Positions 27,003-36,208 of a DNA stretch of 64,000 nucleotides are shown here, piece by piece. The position numbers were made by a program, and so were the translations under genes. The notes below the pieces were generated by a model. It saw only the letters and a list, made by a program, of their open reading frames with translations, did not search any database and had not been told where the DNA came from. The stretch covers positions 49,406-113,405 of the forward strand of contig CALXYI010000003.1 in assembly GCA_944392935.1 (NCBI GenBank), in the 5' to 3' direction. Every line of letters starts with the position of its first letter. Positions within the stretch are counted from its first letter, which is position 1. Source of the stretch: an uncultured Spirochaetaceae bacterium. Lineage in GTDB: Bacteria > Spirochaetota > Spirochaetia > Sphaerochaetales > Sphaerochaetaceae.

Positions 27003-27312
27003 AGCTCATGGAGAGATCCTCTCCGACCGTGACTGAGTAGGCGGCTATCCTCCTCCCGTCGCTGAGGAATGAGAGGGTTACATGTCCTTTGCTGAGGCCG
27101 CGGAATATGTATTCGGAGCTTCCATCCGCTGACCGGGTCACTCCATGGAGCTCTATGCTTCCAGGCCCCATCTCCTCCCATGTGATCATCCCGCCGTCCT
27201 CTTCCACCGGTATGGATATGAAGCTCCTGTCCTCTGAGCCTTTCCCCGGCATGCTCTGGCAGGAGGAGAGGAGCAGGGTGATGATGACCATTGCAGATAG
27301 CATCTTCCTCAA
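26995..27312 (-). CDS. Small predicted lipoprotein
   Basis: The 105-residue protein has a lipoprotein signal (MLSAMVIITLLLSSC) with the lipidated Cys at about residue 18. The mature part of about 85 residues is not recognised; an SIELHGVTRSADGSSEY stretch suggests a small beta domain. TTG at 27312 is the likely start, because an AGGAGGAG site stands 5 bases before it; an ATG lies 9 bases further in. The TTG overlaps the stop of the Hpt gene (TTGA), so the two are coupled. Confidence 0.75.
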   Translation of the reverse strand: MRKMLSAMVIITLLLSSCQSMPGKGSEDRSFISIPVEEDGGMITWEEMGPGSIELHGVTRSADGSSEYIFRGLSKGHVTLSFLSDGRRIAAYSVTVGEDLSMSFI

Positions 27313-27650
27313 AGCTTCTCCTCCTCTATGATGCGGCAGATCCTCCCATATAGGCTGTCGAGCTTCATGAAATCCGCCTCCATCTTCTCCTCGCTCACTT
27401 CCTCCAGCAGCGAGGCTTCATGCGCAAGCTGCCCAAGCCCGGCCTTCTCGGCCTTCTTCCTGAGATCATGCGCGGCCTTCCTTGCATCCTGCCATCTGCG
27501 CCCGGCGATGCAGCCCCTGAGATCCTCCATCCCTGAAGAAGAGGGGAATGCCCTTATGGCCTCTGCAAGGGCAGGCACATCGCCGCAGTATGCCTCGACC
27601 GCGGCATCATAGTCCAGACCTATCCTGTCTGCTATTCCTCTTATGCTCAT
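27309..27650 (-). CDS. Stand-alone Hpt-domain-like protein
   Basis: The 113-residue protein looks like a histidine phosphotransfer (Hpt) domain: a four-helix bundle whose second helix carries the phospho-accepting His in AAHDLRKKAEKAGLGQLA (His near residue 61), followed by an acidic LLEEVSEEK helix. Hpt proteins pass phosphate between response-regulator receivers. No kinase or receiver gene is near, so its partner must be encoded elsewhere. Its stop overlaps the TTG start of the lipoprotein gene. Confidence 0.7.
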   Translation of the reverse strand: MSIRGIADRIGLDYDAAVEAYCGDVPALAEAIRAFPSSSGMEDLRGCIAGRRWQDARKAAHDLRKKAEKAGLGQLAHEASLLEEVSEEKMEADFMKLDSLYGRICRIIEEEKL

Positions 27651-27661
27651 ACAGAAGATAA

Positions 27662-27686
27662 TAACCTTCCCGGGGAGGGAAGGTTA
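27662..27686 (-). terminator. Terminator of the SNF transporter gene
   Basis: A perfect 10-base stem (TAACCTTCCC / GGGAAGGTTA) with a 5-base loop lies 37 bases past the transporter stop. On the minus strand it is followed by TTATCTTCTG. It separates the transporter from the Hpt gene. Confidence 0.7.
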
Positions 27687-27722
27687 CATGCGTTGTGTGT
27701 TTTCCTTGTGTAGGTGAAGGGA

Positions 27723-29096
27723 TCAGGCAAGCACGCCGTAGATTCCGTTCACCGTGACCAGGAGGATGATGATCGGGAGTATCCAGGCACAGTAGAATCT
27801 CAGTCCTGCAGGCACTTTCAGGCCTTTGCCCTGATTCGCCTCCTTAAGGAAGTTCTTCCATCCCCAGCCTGAGCGATGCGTGCAGAAGAGGACGAAGACG
27901 AGGCTTCCGAGGGGAAGTATGAGGTTGGACACCAGGAAATCCTCCGCATCAAGCACGCCTGTGCCCTCTCCGAAAGGCTGGAAGCCGGAGAGCACGTTGA
28001 AGCCGAGCACGCACGGTATAGAGAGGAAGAACAGAAGGATGAAGTTCAGGATCACCGCATTCCTCCTTGTCCATCCCCTGCTGTCCATCCAGTATGAGCA
28101 GATGTTCTCGAATACGGCGATGAGGGTGGAGAGCGCCGCGAATATCATGGCGAGGAAGAACACCGCGCCCCAGAGCCTTCCGCCTGCCATCTGCGTGAAG
28201 ACTGTCGGCAGCGACAGGAAGAGCAGCGACGGCCCGGATCCCGGCTCCACGCCGAATGCGGAGCATGCCGGGAAGATTATGAAGCCTGAAAGCAGCGCGA
28301 TGGTCGTATCCAGGCATATGATCCTGACGGATTCCCCGCCGAGCGTGCGCTCGTTGTCGAAATAGGACCCGAAGATCGCCATTGCCCCGATTCCCAGGGA
28401 GAGCGTGAAGAATGCCTGTCCCATCGCGGCGAATATCGATTCCGAAAGCCCGTACTCGTGTACGAGGTTGCCGAAATCCGGACGGATGTAGAACAGAAGG
28501 CCTTCCGTGCTTCCCGGCAGTATGCATGAGTGTATAGCGAGGATGAACATCAGGATGAAGAGCACGATCATCATTGCCTTCGTTATCTTCTCCACTCCGT
28601 TCTTGAGCCCTATTATGACTATTCCTGCTGTCAGCAGGAGCGCGAGCGCCATCATGGCGATCTGCAGGGCAGGGGCTGCGGTAAGCGCGGAGAAGAATAC
28701 GCTGACAGCAGCGGCATCCATGCTTCCGTTGAGCCCTCCTGATATGAATGAGAAGAAGTAGTACAGGAGCCATCCCGTCAGCACCGAGTAGTACATCAGC
28801 AGGATGTAGTTGCCTGCGACTGCAACAGGTCCTTCGATATGCCATCTGGTGCCTTCCGGCTCAAGGCGCCGCAGGGCTCCTCCGATATTGAGCCTTGCAG
28901 CCCTTCCTATCGAGAATTCCATGATCATCACGGGCAGGCCCAGGATGACGAGGAACAGAAGGTAGATGAGCACGAATGCGGCTCCGCCATACCGTCCTGT
29001 GATATAGGGGAAGCGCCAGACATTCCCCAGTCCTATCGCGCATCCTGCGGAGAGCAGTATGAATCCCAGTCTCGATGATAGTCTTTCCCTAGCCAT
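27723..29096 (-). CDS. Sodium-dependent transporter, SNF (NSS) family
   Basis: A 457-residue Na+-coupled symporter of the neurotransmitter:sodium family (LeuT type), which brings amino acids or related solutes into the cell. It opens with the family signature SAGCAIGLGNVWRFPYITG (about 17-35) and YGGAAFVLIYLLF. SLGIGAMAIFGSYF (Na+ site, helix 6) and AALSTLIAVFEN (helix 8) follow. About 11-12 helices can be seen. The DUF1846 gene ends 11 bases before it on the same strand, so it could belong to the gdhA transcript. The substrate is unknown. Confidence 0.93.
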   Translation of the reverse strand: MARERLSSRLGFILLSAGCAIGLGNVWRFPYITGRYGGAAFVLIYLLFLVILGLPVMIMEFSIGRAARLNIGGALRRLEPEGTRWHIEGPVAVAGNYILLMYYSVLTGWLLYYFFSFISGGLNGSMDAAAVSVFFSALTAAPALQIAMMALALLLTAGIVIIGLKNGVEKITKAMMIVLFILMFILAIHSCILPGSTEGLLFYIRPDFGNLVHEYGLSESIFAAMGQAFFTLSLGIGAMAIFGSYFDNERTLGGESVRIICLDTTIALLSGFIIFPACSAFGVEPGSGPSLLFLSLPTVFTQMAGGRLWGAVFFLAMIFAALSTLIAVFENICSYWMDSRGWTRRNAVILNFILLFFLSIPCVLGFNVLSGFQPFGEGTGVLDAEDFLVSNLILPLGSLVFVLFCTHRSGWGWKNFLKEANQGKGLKVPAGLRFYCAWILPIIILLVTVNGIYGVLA

Positions 29097-29107
29097 ATTC
29101 CTTTCCT

Positions 29108-30613
29108 TTATGCATTCCTTGCGGGGTACTGCGGATCGCTGGTGTACAGAAGCCCGAGCTTCCTCAGTCCGGATATGTCCCCGTTGGATGGTATGTGCGT
29201 GAGATGCACTTCAGCGTTCTTCAGCAGAGGCAGCGCCTCAAGCGCCTTCCTCGCATCCGCATCCTCGGAGGCGCTCATCGCAAGCGCTATGAGTATCTCG
29301 TCAAGGTTCATGCTGACGCCCTTTCCGCTGAGAATGTCCCTCTTCATCGCTGTTATGCTGGCGATGACAGAGGATGATATGAGGTCCTTGTCCTTCGATA
29401 TCCCGGTCATTGCCTTCAGCGCATTCAGCAGGAGCGCCGAGCAGGCATGGAGGGTTATCGAGTTGTGCGCCGTGATTATCCTTCCGTCAGGCAGCTCTAT
29501 CGCTGCGGCGCATACGGTCCCGTTCTTGCCCTTGCCCCGCCTTATCGCATCCTCCAGGGCTTCCCTGGAAGGCACGACGACATTCCTGTCCTCTGGCTTG
29601 AGTCCGGCCTTGTCCATGATCGCGGAGATCCTGTTGACGGTCTCCTTGTCCGCGATTCCGGATACATAGTCGCTCCTGATCGCGAAATAGCGCCTTATGA
29701 TTTCCTGCTTCCCCGCTTCCCTGCAGGCATCGTCATCGGTTATGCCGAATCCGCACCTGTTCACGCCCATGTCGGTGGGTGAGCGGTAGATGCATTCGCC
29801 TGTGATCCTCTCCAGTATCCTCGCAAGAAGCGGGAAGGCCTCGAGATCGCGTGAATAGTTCACGGCGATGCTGCCATATGCGGAGAGATGGAAGTGGTCG
29901 ATGAGGTTCACGTCGCCGATATCGGCAGTTGCCGCCTCGTAGGCAACGTTCACAGGATGGTCCAGCGGCAGGTTCCATACGGGGAACGTCTCGAGCTTCG
30001 CATAGCCCGGCTTCATCCCGCGCTTCGCCTCATGATACATCTGCGAGAGGCATGTCGCGAGCTTTCCCGAGCCGGGGCCGGGGGCAGTGACTATCACGAC
30101 AGGGGCCGATACCGGTATGTATTCGTTCCTGCCGTATCCTGCCTCGGATACGACCACATCTATGTCGGAGGGGTAGCCCGGAGTCGCGGGATGCGTATAG
30201 ACATGTATCCCCATCCTCTCAAGCTTGTTCTTGAAGACGGTGGCCGCAACCTGGTTCTCGAAGCGGGTTATGACGACTTTATCGCATTTCAGGCCATAGG
30301 CAGCGAAGTCATCTATCATCTTCAGCACATCGGAGTCATAGCTGATCCCGAAGTCCGATCTCATCTTCCGCCTCTCGATGTCTCCGGCATATATGCAGAT
30401 TATCACATCGATCCTGTCTCCCAGCGCCTGGAAGACCTTCATCTTGCTGTTCTCGTCGAATCCCGGAAGCACGCGTGCTGCGTGCTTGTCATGCAGAAGC
30501 TTACCGCCGCATTCTATGTAAAGGTGCCCGGAGGAATTCCCCCGGACCCTTTCAAGTATGCAGGCTGTCTGCTCTTCGACGTATTTGCTGCTGTCGAAGC
30601 CGATCCTACGCAT
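29108..30613 (-). CDS. DUF1846 domain protein
   Basis: The 501-residue protein belongs to the DUF1846 family, which is widely conserved in anaerobes and has no firm function. Recognisable parts are the start RIGFDSSKYVEEQTACI, YIECGGKLLHDKHAARVLPG (about 35-54), VVIVTAPGPGSGKLATCLSQ with a P-loop-like GPGSGK (about 185-190) and a thiamin- or nucleotide-like C-terminal domain. The P-loop suggests nucleotide binding. The ATG at 30613 lies 13 bases after a GGAGGG site and one base after the gdhA stop, so the two genes are coexpressed. Confidence 0.88.
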   Translation of the reverse strand: MRRIGFDSSKYVEEQTACILERVRGNSSGHLYIECGGKLLHDKHAARVLPGFDENSKMKVFQALGDRIDVIICIYAGDIERRKMRSDFGISYDSDVLKMIDDFAAYGLKCDKVVITRFENQVAATVFKNKLERMGIHVYTHPATPGYPSDIDVVVSEAGYGRNEYIPVSAPVVIVTAPGPGSGKLATCLSQMYHEAKRGMKPGYAKLETFPVWNLPLDHPVNVAYEAATADIGDVNLIDHFHLSAYGSIAVNYSRDLEAFPLLARILERITGECIYRSPTDMGVNRCGFGITDDDACREAGKQEIIRRYFAIRSDYVSGIADKETVNRISAIMDKAGLKPEDRNVVVPSREALEDAIRRGKGKNGTVCAAAIELPDGRIITAHNSITLHACSALLLNALKAMTGISKDKDLISSSVIASITAMKRDILSGKGVSMNLDEILIALAMSASEDADARKALEALPLLKNAEVHLTHIPSNGDISGLRKLGLLYTSDPQYPARNA

Positions 30614-30614
30614 A

Positions 30615-31973
30615 TTATACGTAACCCTCCGCAAGCATTGCGCGGCTCACCTTCATGAAGCCGGCGATGTTGGCGCCATCGACGAAGTTGTTCTTCTCCG
30701 AGTATGCCTCTGCAGCCTCGCTGATGTTCCTGTAGATGTTCTTCATTATGTTCTGCAGCTCCTGGTCGACCCTCTCGCGGGACCACTGCATCTTCGTGGA
30801 GTTCTGTGCCATCTCGAGTCCGGATACGGCGACACCGCCTGCGTTTGCGGCCTTCGAAGGAGCAAGGAGCACACCGTTGCCCATGAGGATGTTCTCAGCC
30901 TCGATCGAGCAGGGCATGTTCGCACCTTCGCCTACGAGCTTTATACCGTTCCTCACAAGGTTCTCGGCATCTGCCTTGAGTATCTCGTTCTGCGTTGCGC
31001 ACGGGAAGGCGTAATCGGCCTTGATGTTCCACACCGGATTCGGATCCGCGGGGTTGCGCTCGATGTACTCGACGCCCTTGAAGTGCTCTGCGTATTCCCT
31101 GATGCGGCCGCGCCTGATGTTCTTGAGGTTCATGACCCACTGCAGCTTCTCGGGAGTGATGCCGCTCTCATCGTAGATCATGCCGGAGGAATCTGAGAGC
31201 GTGACGGCCTTCGCACCGAGCTGGTTGAGCTTCTCGACTGTGTACTGCGCCACGTTGCCCGATCCAGAGACGAGGCAGGTCTTCCCCTGGAGGTCCATGC
31301 CATTGCCGGCGAGGATCGCTTCGGAGAGGTATACAAGCCCGTAGCCTGTGGCTTCCGGCCTGATGTTCGATCCTCCGAAATCCATGCCCTTGCCTGTCAG
31401 TATGCCCGTGAATGTATTGGTGATCCTCTTGTACTGGCCGAAGAGGAATCCTATCTCCCTCGCGCCCACTCCGATATCACCTGCGGGGACGTCTGTGTCA
31501 GGGCCGATGTGCCTGTAGAGCTCTGTCATGAAGGACTGGCAGAAGCGCATCACCTCGGCATCGCTCTTGCCCTTCGGGTTGAAGTCGGATCCTCCCTTTC
31601 CACCGCCCATGGGAAGCCCGGTGAGGCTGTTCTTGAAGGTCTGCTCGAATGCGAGGAACTTCATGATGGAAAGATTGACCGACGGATGGAGCCTCAGGCC
31701 TCCCTTGTACGGGCCGATGGCCGATGACATCTCGACGCGGAAGCCCCTGTTGATCTGCACCCTTCCCTCATCATCCATCCATGGAACACGGAACATCACC
31801 ACCCGTTCAGGCTCGGTCATCCTCTCGAGGATCCTGTGGTATGAGACCTCAGGCAGCTCCTCTATGATCTTGTCTATCGACTGGAGGAATGTGTAGACAG
31901 CCTGCTGGAACTCCTTCTGGTCAGGATCCGTTTTCAGTACATGCTCGTATACGCGAGCGGTTTCGTCATGCAT
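30615..31973 (-). CDS. gdhA: NADP-type glutamate dehydrogenase
   Basis: The enzyme makes glutamate from 2-oxoglutarate and ammonia (or the reverse). The 452 residues match the hexameric bacterial GdhA type: KGGLRLHPSVNLSIMKFLAFEQTFKNSLTGLPMGGGKGGSD in consecutive parts (about 92-132), where the first lysine of GGGKGG is catalytic, and PAGDIGVGAREIG. The nucleotide-binding GSGNVAQY motif is near residue 240. It provides glutamate that feeds the arginine pathway in this window. A hairpin sits in its leader. Confidence 0.96.
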   Translation of the reverse strand: MHDETARVYEHVLKTDPDQKEFQQAVYTFLQSIDKIIEELPEVSYHRILERMTEPERVVMFRVPWMDDEGRVQINRGFRVEMSSAIGPYKGGLRLHPSVNLSIMKFLAFEQTFKNSLTGLPMGGGKGGSDFNPKGKSDAEVMRFCQSFMTELYRHIGPDTDVPAGDIGVGAREIGFLFGQYKRITNTFTGILTGKGMDFGGSNIRPEATGYGLVYLSEAILAGNGMDLQGKTCLVSGSGNVAQYTVEKLNQLGAKAVTLSDSSGMIYDESGITPEKLQWVMNLKNIRRGRIREYAEHFKGVEYIERNPADPNPVWNIKADYAFPCATQNEILKADAENLVRNGIKLVGEGANMPCSIEAENILMGNGVLLAPSKAANAGGVAVSGLEMAQNSTKMQWSRERVDQELQNIMKNIYRNISEAAEAYSEKNNFVDGANIAGFMKVSRAMLAEGYV

Positions 31974-31995
31974 TTTCTGTTCTTTCTCCTATAGC

Positions 31996-32018
31996 CCCCG
32001 ATGATAAAGACATCGGGG
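31996..32018 (-). promoter_or_regulatory. Hairpin in the gdhA leader
   Basis: A perfect 8-base stem (CCCCGATG / CATCGGGG, plus-strand reading) with a 7-base loop stands just upstream of the gdhA AGGAG site, within the 166-base gap between gdhA and pfk. No T-run follows, so it is more likely a leader structure affecting mRNA stability or translation than a terminator. The rest of the gap holds AT-rich stretches that could be promoters, but no clear pair. Confidence 0.35.
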
Positions 32019-32139
32019 AGGAAGGAAAAGGTCCGTAGGCTCCATTATATGGAGATTCCGCTGCAACATGGAATTAACATAGGGCTGTTATATTCGCCAG
32101 AACAGGCAATGCTATGGTAGACTGGGAGCGGAGGTTTTT

Positions 32140-33210
32140 ATGAGAATAGGAATTCTGACAAGCGGCGGGGACTGCCCCGGTCTGAATGCTGTTATCCGAG
32201 GATTCGCCAAATATGTCTTCAACAACATCAGGGATGTGGAGCTGATAGGCATCTCCGAAGGCTATCTCGGCCTCATAGAGAAGGATACGAGGAGGATGCA
32301 GCCTTCTGATTTCTCCGGTATCCTCAATGTCGGAGGCACGATCCTCGGTACTTCGCGCACGCCTTTCAAGAAGATGAAGGAGGAGGACAGCGACGGGAAG
32401 AGCCGCCTGGATATGATGGTGAAGAACTACAAGGCGCTCGGGCTGGATGTCCTTGTGACGCTCGGAGGAGGCGGAACGCACAAGAATGCCGGACTGCTGG
32501 CGGATGCCGGGCTGAATGTGGTAGGGATCCCGAAGACGATCGATAACGATATATGGGGAACCGATGTGACGTTCGGATTCCATACCGCTGTCGATATCGC
32601 CACCGAGTGCATCGACCGCATCCATACCACGGCCGCAAGCCATGGCCGCACGATGCTCATCGAGCTGATGGGACACAAGGTAGGCTGGCTTACGCTCTAT
32701 GCCGGCATAGCCGGAGGTGCTGATATCATACTGCTGCCGGAGATGCCGTATGATCCCGATACCGTCGTGAAGATGGTACGCCGCCGCCTCGATACGGGCA
32801 AGGACTTCAGCATCATCGCCATCGCGGAAGGCGCCATGAGCGCTGCCGAGACGAAGATGAAGAAGAACGAGAGGGCAGAGTACTGGAATGGACGCGCCAC
32901 CGGCACGGAGAGGCTTGCGCAGTATATCGAGGAGAACGCAGGCGTCGAGACAAGGGTCGTCATCCCAGGCCATCTCCAGCGTGGCGGCAATCCTTCGCCA
33001 TATGACAGGTTCCTGTCCACGCAGATGGGTTCATTCGCCGGAGAGCTCGTGAAGAACGGCAAGTTCGGAGTCACCGTTGCCATGCGCAACAATGAAATGA
33101 CATACAACCGCCTCTCGGATGTCGCAGGAAAGCTCAAGTATGTTCCTGTCGACGACCAGCGCATCGCGATGGCGAGGGCAATCGGAATCTACTTCGGGGA
33201 TGAGAAATAA
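32140..33210 (+). CDS. 6-phosphofructokinase with atypical active-site loop
   Basis: The enzyme phosphorylates fructose 6-phosphate using ATP or pyrophosphate. The 356 residues show TSGGDCPGLNAVIRGF at the start, the catalytic PKTIDNDIWGTD loop (about 127-138), ELMGHKVGWLTL, IVAI-type helix and GHLQRGGNPSPYDR. Two features stand out: the usual GGDG loop reads GGGGT, losing the metal-linked Asp, and PKTIDND carries the Lys that is typical of PPi or mixed-type forms in place of PGTIDND. The donor cannot be assigned from sequence. ppx starts 3 bases downstream and ppk follows, so glycolysis and polyphosphate genes share an operon. GGAGG lies before the ATG. Confidence 0.9.
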   Translation: MRIGILTSGGDCPGLNAVIRGFAKYVFNNIRDVELIGISEGYLGLIEKDTRRMQPSDFSGILNVGGTILGTSRTPFKKMKEEDSDGKSRLDMMVKNYKALGLDVLVTLGGGGTHKNAGLLADAGLNVVGIPKTIDNDIWGTDVTFGFHTAVDIATECIDRIHTTAASHGRTMLIELMGHKVGWLTLYAGIAGGADIILLPEMPYDPDTVVKMVRRRLDTGKDFSIIAIAEGAMSAAETKMKKNERAEYWNGRATGTERLAQYIEENAGVETRVVIPGHLQRGGNPSPYDRFLSTQMGSFAGELVKNGKFGVTVAMRNNEMTYNRLSDVAGKLKYVPVDDQRIAMARAIGIYFGDEK

Positions 33211-33213
33211 CCA

Positions 33214-34110
33214 ATGAGGATAGCTGTAATAGATTTCTCAAGCACGGCTTTGTCGCTGCTGGTCGAGGAGATCAGCGGCGAGATGATGTCATCCGTCGTC
33301 GGTCTCAGGCGGTCGGTATCGATACTCGATTACATGAACAGGAAGGGCAGGCTTTCGGAGAGGGGTATCGAGAAGGTCATCGATTCGATGCGGTATCTGA
33401 TAGAAGCCGCAGAGAGGGTCGGAGCTGAATCCATACGGCTGATCTCCACGGCCTCGATGAGGATCATATCCAACTATGAGGAGGTGGCAGATGCCGTGCG
33501 CAATGCCACCGGCCTCGATTTCGATATCCTCGATGGACGGGATGAGGCCTATGCCGATTATATGGCCAACAGGGAATATGCCGCCCTCGGCGATTCGCTC
33601 CTGCTGGATGCGGGAGGCGTGTCAGCAGAGCTTGTGGATCTCAATTCCTCATCAAGGAAGGATATGTTCTCTCTTCCGATCGGCCCGCTCGCTCTCTTCA
33701 GGCGCTTTCCAGGCATGTATCCGGATGCGGATGATGCCATTGCCATAAGGAAACGCATAGCGAAGATATATGAGAAGAACAGGGTGTATCCCGGGAGGAT
33801 ATTCTCCCATATCGTCCTCGTCGGAGGGAATGCAGAGGCGCTGTACAGCGTCTATGCCGACTATTTCTCGCTGCCCGAGTCCTCCCTGAGGGCTATGGAC
33901 AGGAAGAAGCTGAAGAAGCTCATAAAGCACCTTCTCTCATCGGAGGAGCGGTCCATGCTCTTCATACGCAATGCTCCGGAGAAGGTCCATACGCTCATAC
34001 CTGCCGCCCTGCTGGCTTACGAGACGGCATCGCATTTCTCGGCAGACGAGCTTGTGATTTCAGATAAAGGGGTGAAGGAAGGATATCTCCGGATCCTTGT
34101 GGAGGGATAA
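33214..34110 (+). CDS. ppx: Ppx/GppA-type exopolyphosphatase
   Basis: The 298-residue protein matches the two-lobed N-terminal catalytic part of the Ppx/GppA family, which removes phosphate from polyphosphate chain ends or from pppGpp. The first phosphate loop is IDFSSTALSLLVEE (usual form IDxGSNSxRLxV) and the second is LLDAGGVSAELVDL (about 128-141); ISTASMRIISNYEEV and DGRDEAYADYMA (metal-binding Glu) lie between. It lacks the C-terminal domains of longer Ppx forms. It sits directly between pfk and ppk, and the ppk ATG follows its stop codon without a gap. Confidence 0.85.
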   Translation: MRIAVIDFSSTALSLLVEEISGEMMSSVVGLRRSVSILDYMNRKGRLSERGIEKVIDSMRYLIEAAERVGAESIRLISTASMRIISNYEEVADAVRNATGLDFDILDGRDEAYADYMANREYAALGDSLLLDAGGVSAELVDLNSSSRKDMFSLPIGPLALFRRFPGMYPDADDAIAIRKRIAKIYEKNRVYPGRIFSHIVLVGGNAEALYSVYADYFSLPESSLRAMDRKKLKKLIKHLLSSEERSMLFIRNAPEKVHTLIPAALLAYETASHFSADELVISDKGVKEGYLRILVEG

Positions 34111-36156
34111 ATGGGAAAGATGACGCACGGTCTCATAAGACCGCCTTACATAAACAGGGAATACTCATGGCTGCAGTTCGACAAGAGGGTGCTGGATCAG
34201 GCAAGGGACCCGGGGAACCCCCTGCTTGAGCGCTGCCGCTTCCTATCGATATTCATCTCCAATCTCGATGAGTTCATACGTGTCAGGCTGGGTTCCCTGA
34301 TGAATCTGGAGCTCCACAGCCCCACATATACGGACAACAAGACAGGAATGGATGCGACAGAGCAGATAGCGGCCATACTCGATATGCTCCCAGGCCTCTA
34401 CCGCAAGTCTGACGAGACATTCACGAGGCTCCGGAAGGAGCTCAGGAGCGCCGGTGTCGATATCCTCATGCACGATACGATCTCGCAGGCGCAGAAGACC
34501 AGGGCATTCCAGTATTTCCAGGAGAACATGGTGCCTTTCCTCTCGCCGCTCGTGCTTGATGCCAAGCATCCGATGATACGATTCGAGAACCAGAGGCTCT
34601 ATCTTGTCCTCCGCCTCGAGAGGGACGGACGTGAGATGTTCGGCGTCGTATCGATGGGCAGGCGGATCGAGAGCCTCGTGAGGATAGGCGGAGGCAAGAA
34701 GGCGAGGGTGATGCCATCCGAGGAGCTTCTGTATCTTTTCGGCGATTCCCTTTTCCCGAGTTCCGTGGTGAAGGAGAAATCGCTTCTCCGCGTGACGCGC
34801 AATGCGGATTTCGAGGCATCTGTCGAAGATGCCGATATAGAGTATGATTTCGATTTCTCCAAGCTGATAAGGAACAGGGTGGAGAGCAGGGGAAGCCTTG
34901 CTGCCGTGCGTCTTGAGATGAATACCCAGTCCGACGAGCTGAGGCAGTTCCTGATCAGGCACCTCGGGATAAGGAAGAACCAGGCATTCCTCGTGAATGG
35001 CTGCTTCTCCTACAAGTACATGTTCCAGCTCGACGAGTTCTTCCCTGATGACGTGAGGCCATCGCTGCGCTATCCGGTATTCCGCGGCAGCATCCCCGCG
35101 GGGCTGCAGCGGGGCGTGATGATCGATACCGTCCTCAAGCGCGATGTCTTCCTTTCGTACCCATTCCAGTCAATGGATCCGCTGCTTTGGCTCCTTGAGG
35201 AATGCGCCGATGATCCGAGGGTGTCGAATATAAAGATCACCATATACCGCCTCGCCAACAACTCGCGTGTAGTCGCTGCACTGACGCGCGCAGCGGAGAA
35301 CGGCAAGGACGTGTCGGTGGTCATGGAGCTCTGCGCGCGCTTCGACGAGGAATCGAACCTCAGCTATGCCCAGCAGCTCCAGGAGGCAGGCTGCACCGTA
35401 TTCTACGGCATGGAGAACTACAAGGTTCATTCGAAGATCATATCGATAGTCCTCCGCGATAACGGGAAGGTGAGGTATATAACGCATCTCGGCACCGGCA
35501 ACTACAATGAGAGCACCGCCAAGCAGTATACCGATCTGAATATCATCACGTCCGACCGGGATATCGGGCTGGACGGGATCGCGTTCTTCCGCAATCTCGC
35601 CACGCTCACCATGGATTACAAGTACAGGAAGCTCCTTGTGGCTCCGGAGACGCTGAAGGCCGGGATCATGGCTGAGATCGACAAGGAGATAGCGAAGGGC
35701 GCCGAAGGATCCATAACATGCAAGATGAACTCCCTCTCGGACAAGGAGATGATAGACAAGCTCGTGGAGGCTTCCCAGAAGGGCGTGAAGGTGCGCCTTA
35801 TGATACGCGGCATATGCTGCCTTCTTCCTGGTGTCCCCGGCTATACGGAGAACATAACGGTCAAGAGCATCGTCGGGCGCTTCCTCGAGCATTCCCGCAT
35901 CTATTCGTTCGGTTCCGGGGATATGTTCATATCATCGGCTGACCTGATGACGCGCAATGTGGACAGGCGTGTCGAGATCGCGACACCCGTACAGGATCCC
36001 AAGATAAAGTCAAGGATCCTCCGCATGCTCGATATCATGCTCCAGGACAATGTGAAGGGACGTGTCCTGGGAGCGAATGGCAAGTACACGGAAGTGCAGG
36101 ATGGGACTGAGAGCATAAACAGCCAGGAGAGATTCCTGGAGATGTTCAGAGGGTGA
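34111..36156 (+). CDS. ppk1: Polyphosphate kinase 1
   Basis: Ppk1 builds polyphosphate from the terminal phosphate of ATP and can run backwards. The 681 residues show the four family domains: an N-terminal helical domain beginning NREYSWLQFDKRVLDQA, a head domain with HPMIRFENQRLYLV, and two PLD-like catalytic domains. The phosphorylated histidine lies in ENYKVHSKIISIV (near residue 435), followed by GTGNYNESTAKQYTDL; the second catalytic half has SADLMTRNVDRRVEI. Paired with ppx in one operon, it allows synthesis and breakdown of polyphosphate to be set together. Confidence 0.97.
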   Translation: MGKMTHGLIRPPYINREYSWLQFDKRVLDQARDPGNPLLERCRFLSIFISNLDEFIRVRLGSLMNLELHSPTYTDNKTGMDATEQIAAILDMLPGLYRKSDETFTRLRKELRSAGVDILMHDTISQAQKTRAFQYFQENMVPFLSPLVLDAKHPMIRFENQRLYLVLRLERDGREMFGVVSMGRRIESLVRIGGGKKARVMPSEELLYLFGDSLFPSSVVKEKSLLRVTRNADFEASVEDADIEYDFDFSKLIRNRVESRGSLAAVRLEMNTQSDELRQFLIRHLGIRKNQAFLVNGCFSYKYMFQLDEFFPDDVRPSLRYPVFRGSIPAGLQRGVMIDTVLKRDVFLSYPFQSMDPLLWLLEECADDPRVSNIKITIYRLANNSRVVAALTRAAENGKDVSVVMELCARFDEESNLSYAQQLQEAGCTVFYGMENYKVHSKIISIVLRDNGKVRYITHLGTGNYNESTAKQYTDLNIITSDRDIGLDGIAFFRNLATLTMDYKYRKLLVAPETLKAGIMAEIDKEIAKGAEGSITCKMNSLSDKEMIDKLVEASQKGVKVRLMIRGICCLLPGVPGYTENITVKSIVGRFLEHSRIYSFGSGDMFISSADLMTRNVDRRVEIATPVQDPKIKSRILRMLDIMLQDNVKGRVLGANGKYTEVQDGTESINSQERFLEMFRG

Positions 36157-36159
36157 TGG

Positions 36160-36192
36160 AAAAGGCCGCATGTCAGTCGATATGCGGCCATC
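36160..36192 (-). terminator. Terminator of the SDR gene (and convergent ppk)
   Basis: An 8-base stem (GGCCGCAT at 36164-36171 / ATGCGGCC at 36182-36189) with a 10-base loop lies between the two convergent stops. On the minus strand it is followed by TTTTCC, so it works best as the SDR-gene terminator. Confidence 0.65.
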
Positions 36193-36208
36193 CTGAAGAT
36201 TGCGTGAC

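Noticed and set aside
31974..32139. Terminator for pfk or gdhA at the CCCCGATG hairpin
   Set aside because: It lies upstream of both divergent genes and has no T-run, so it is treated as a leader hairpin.
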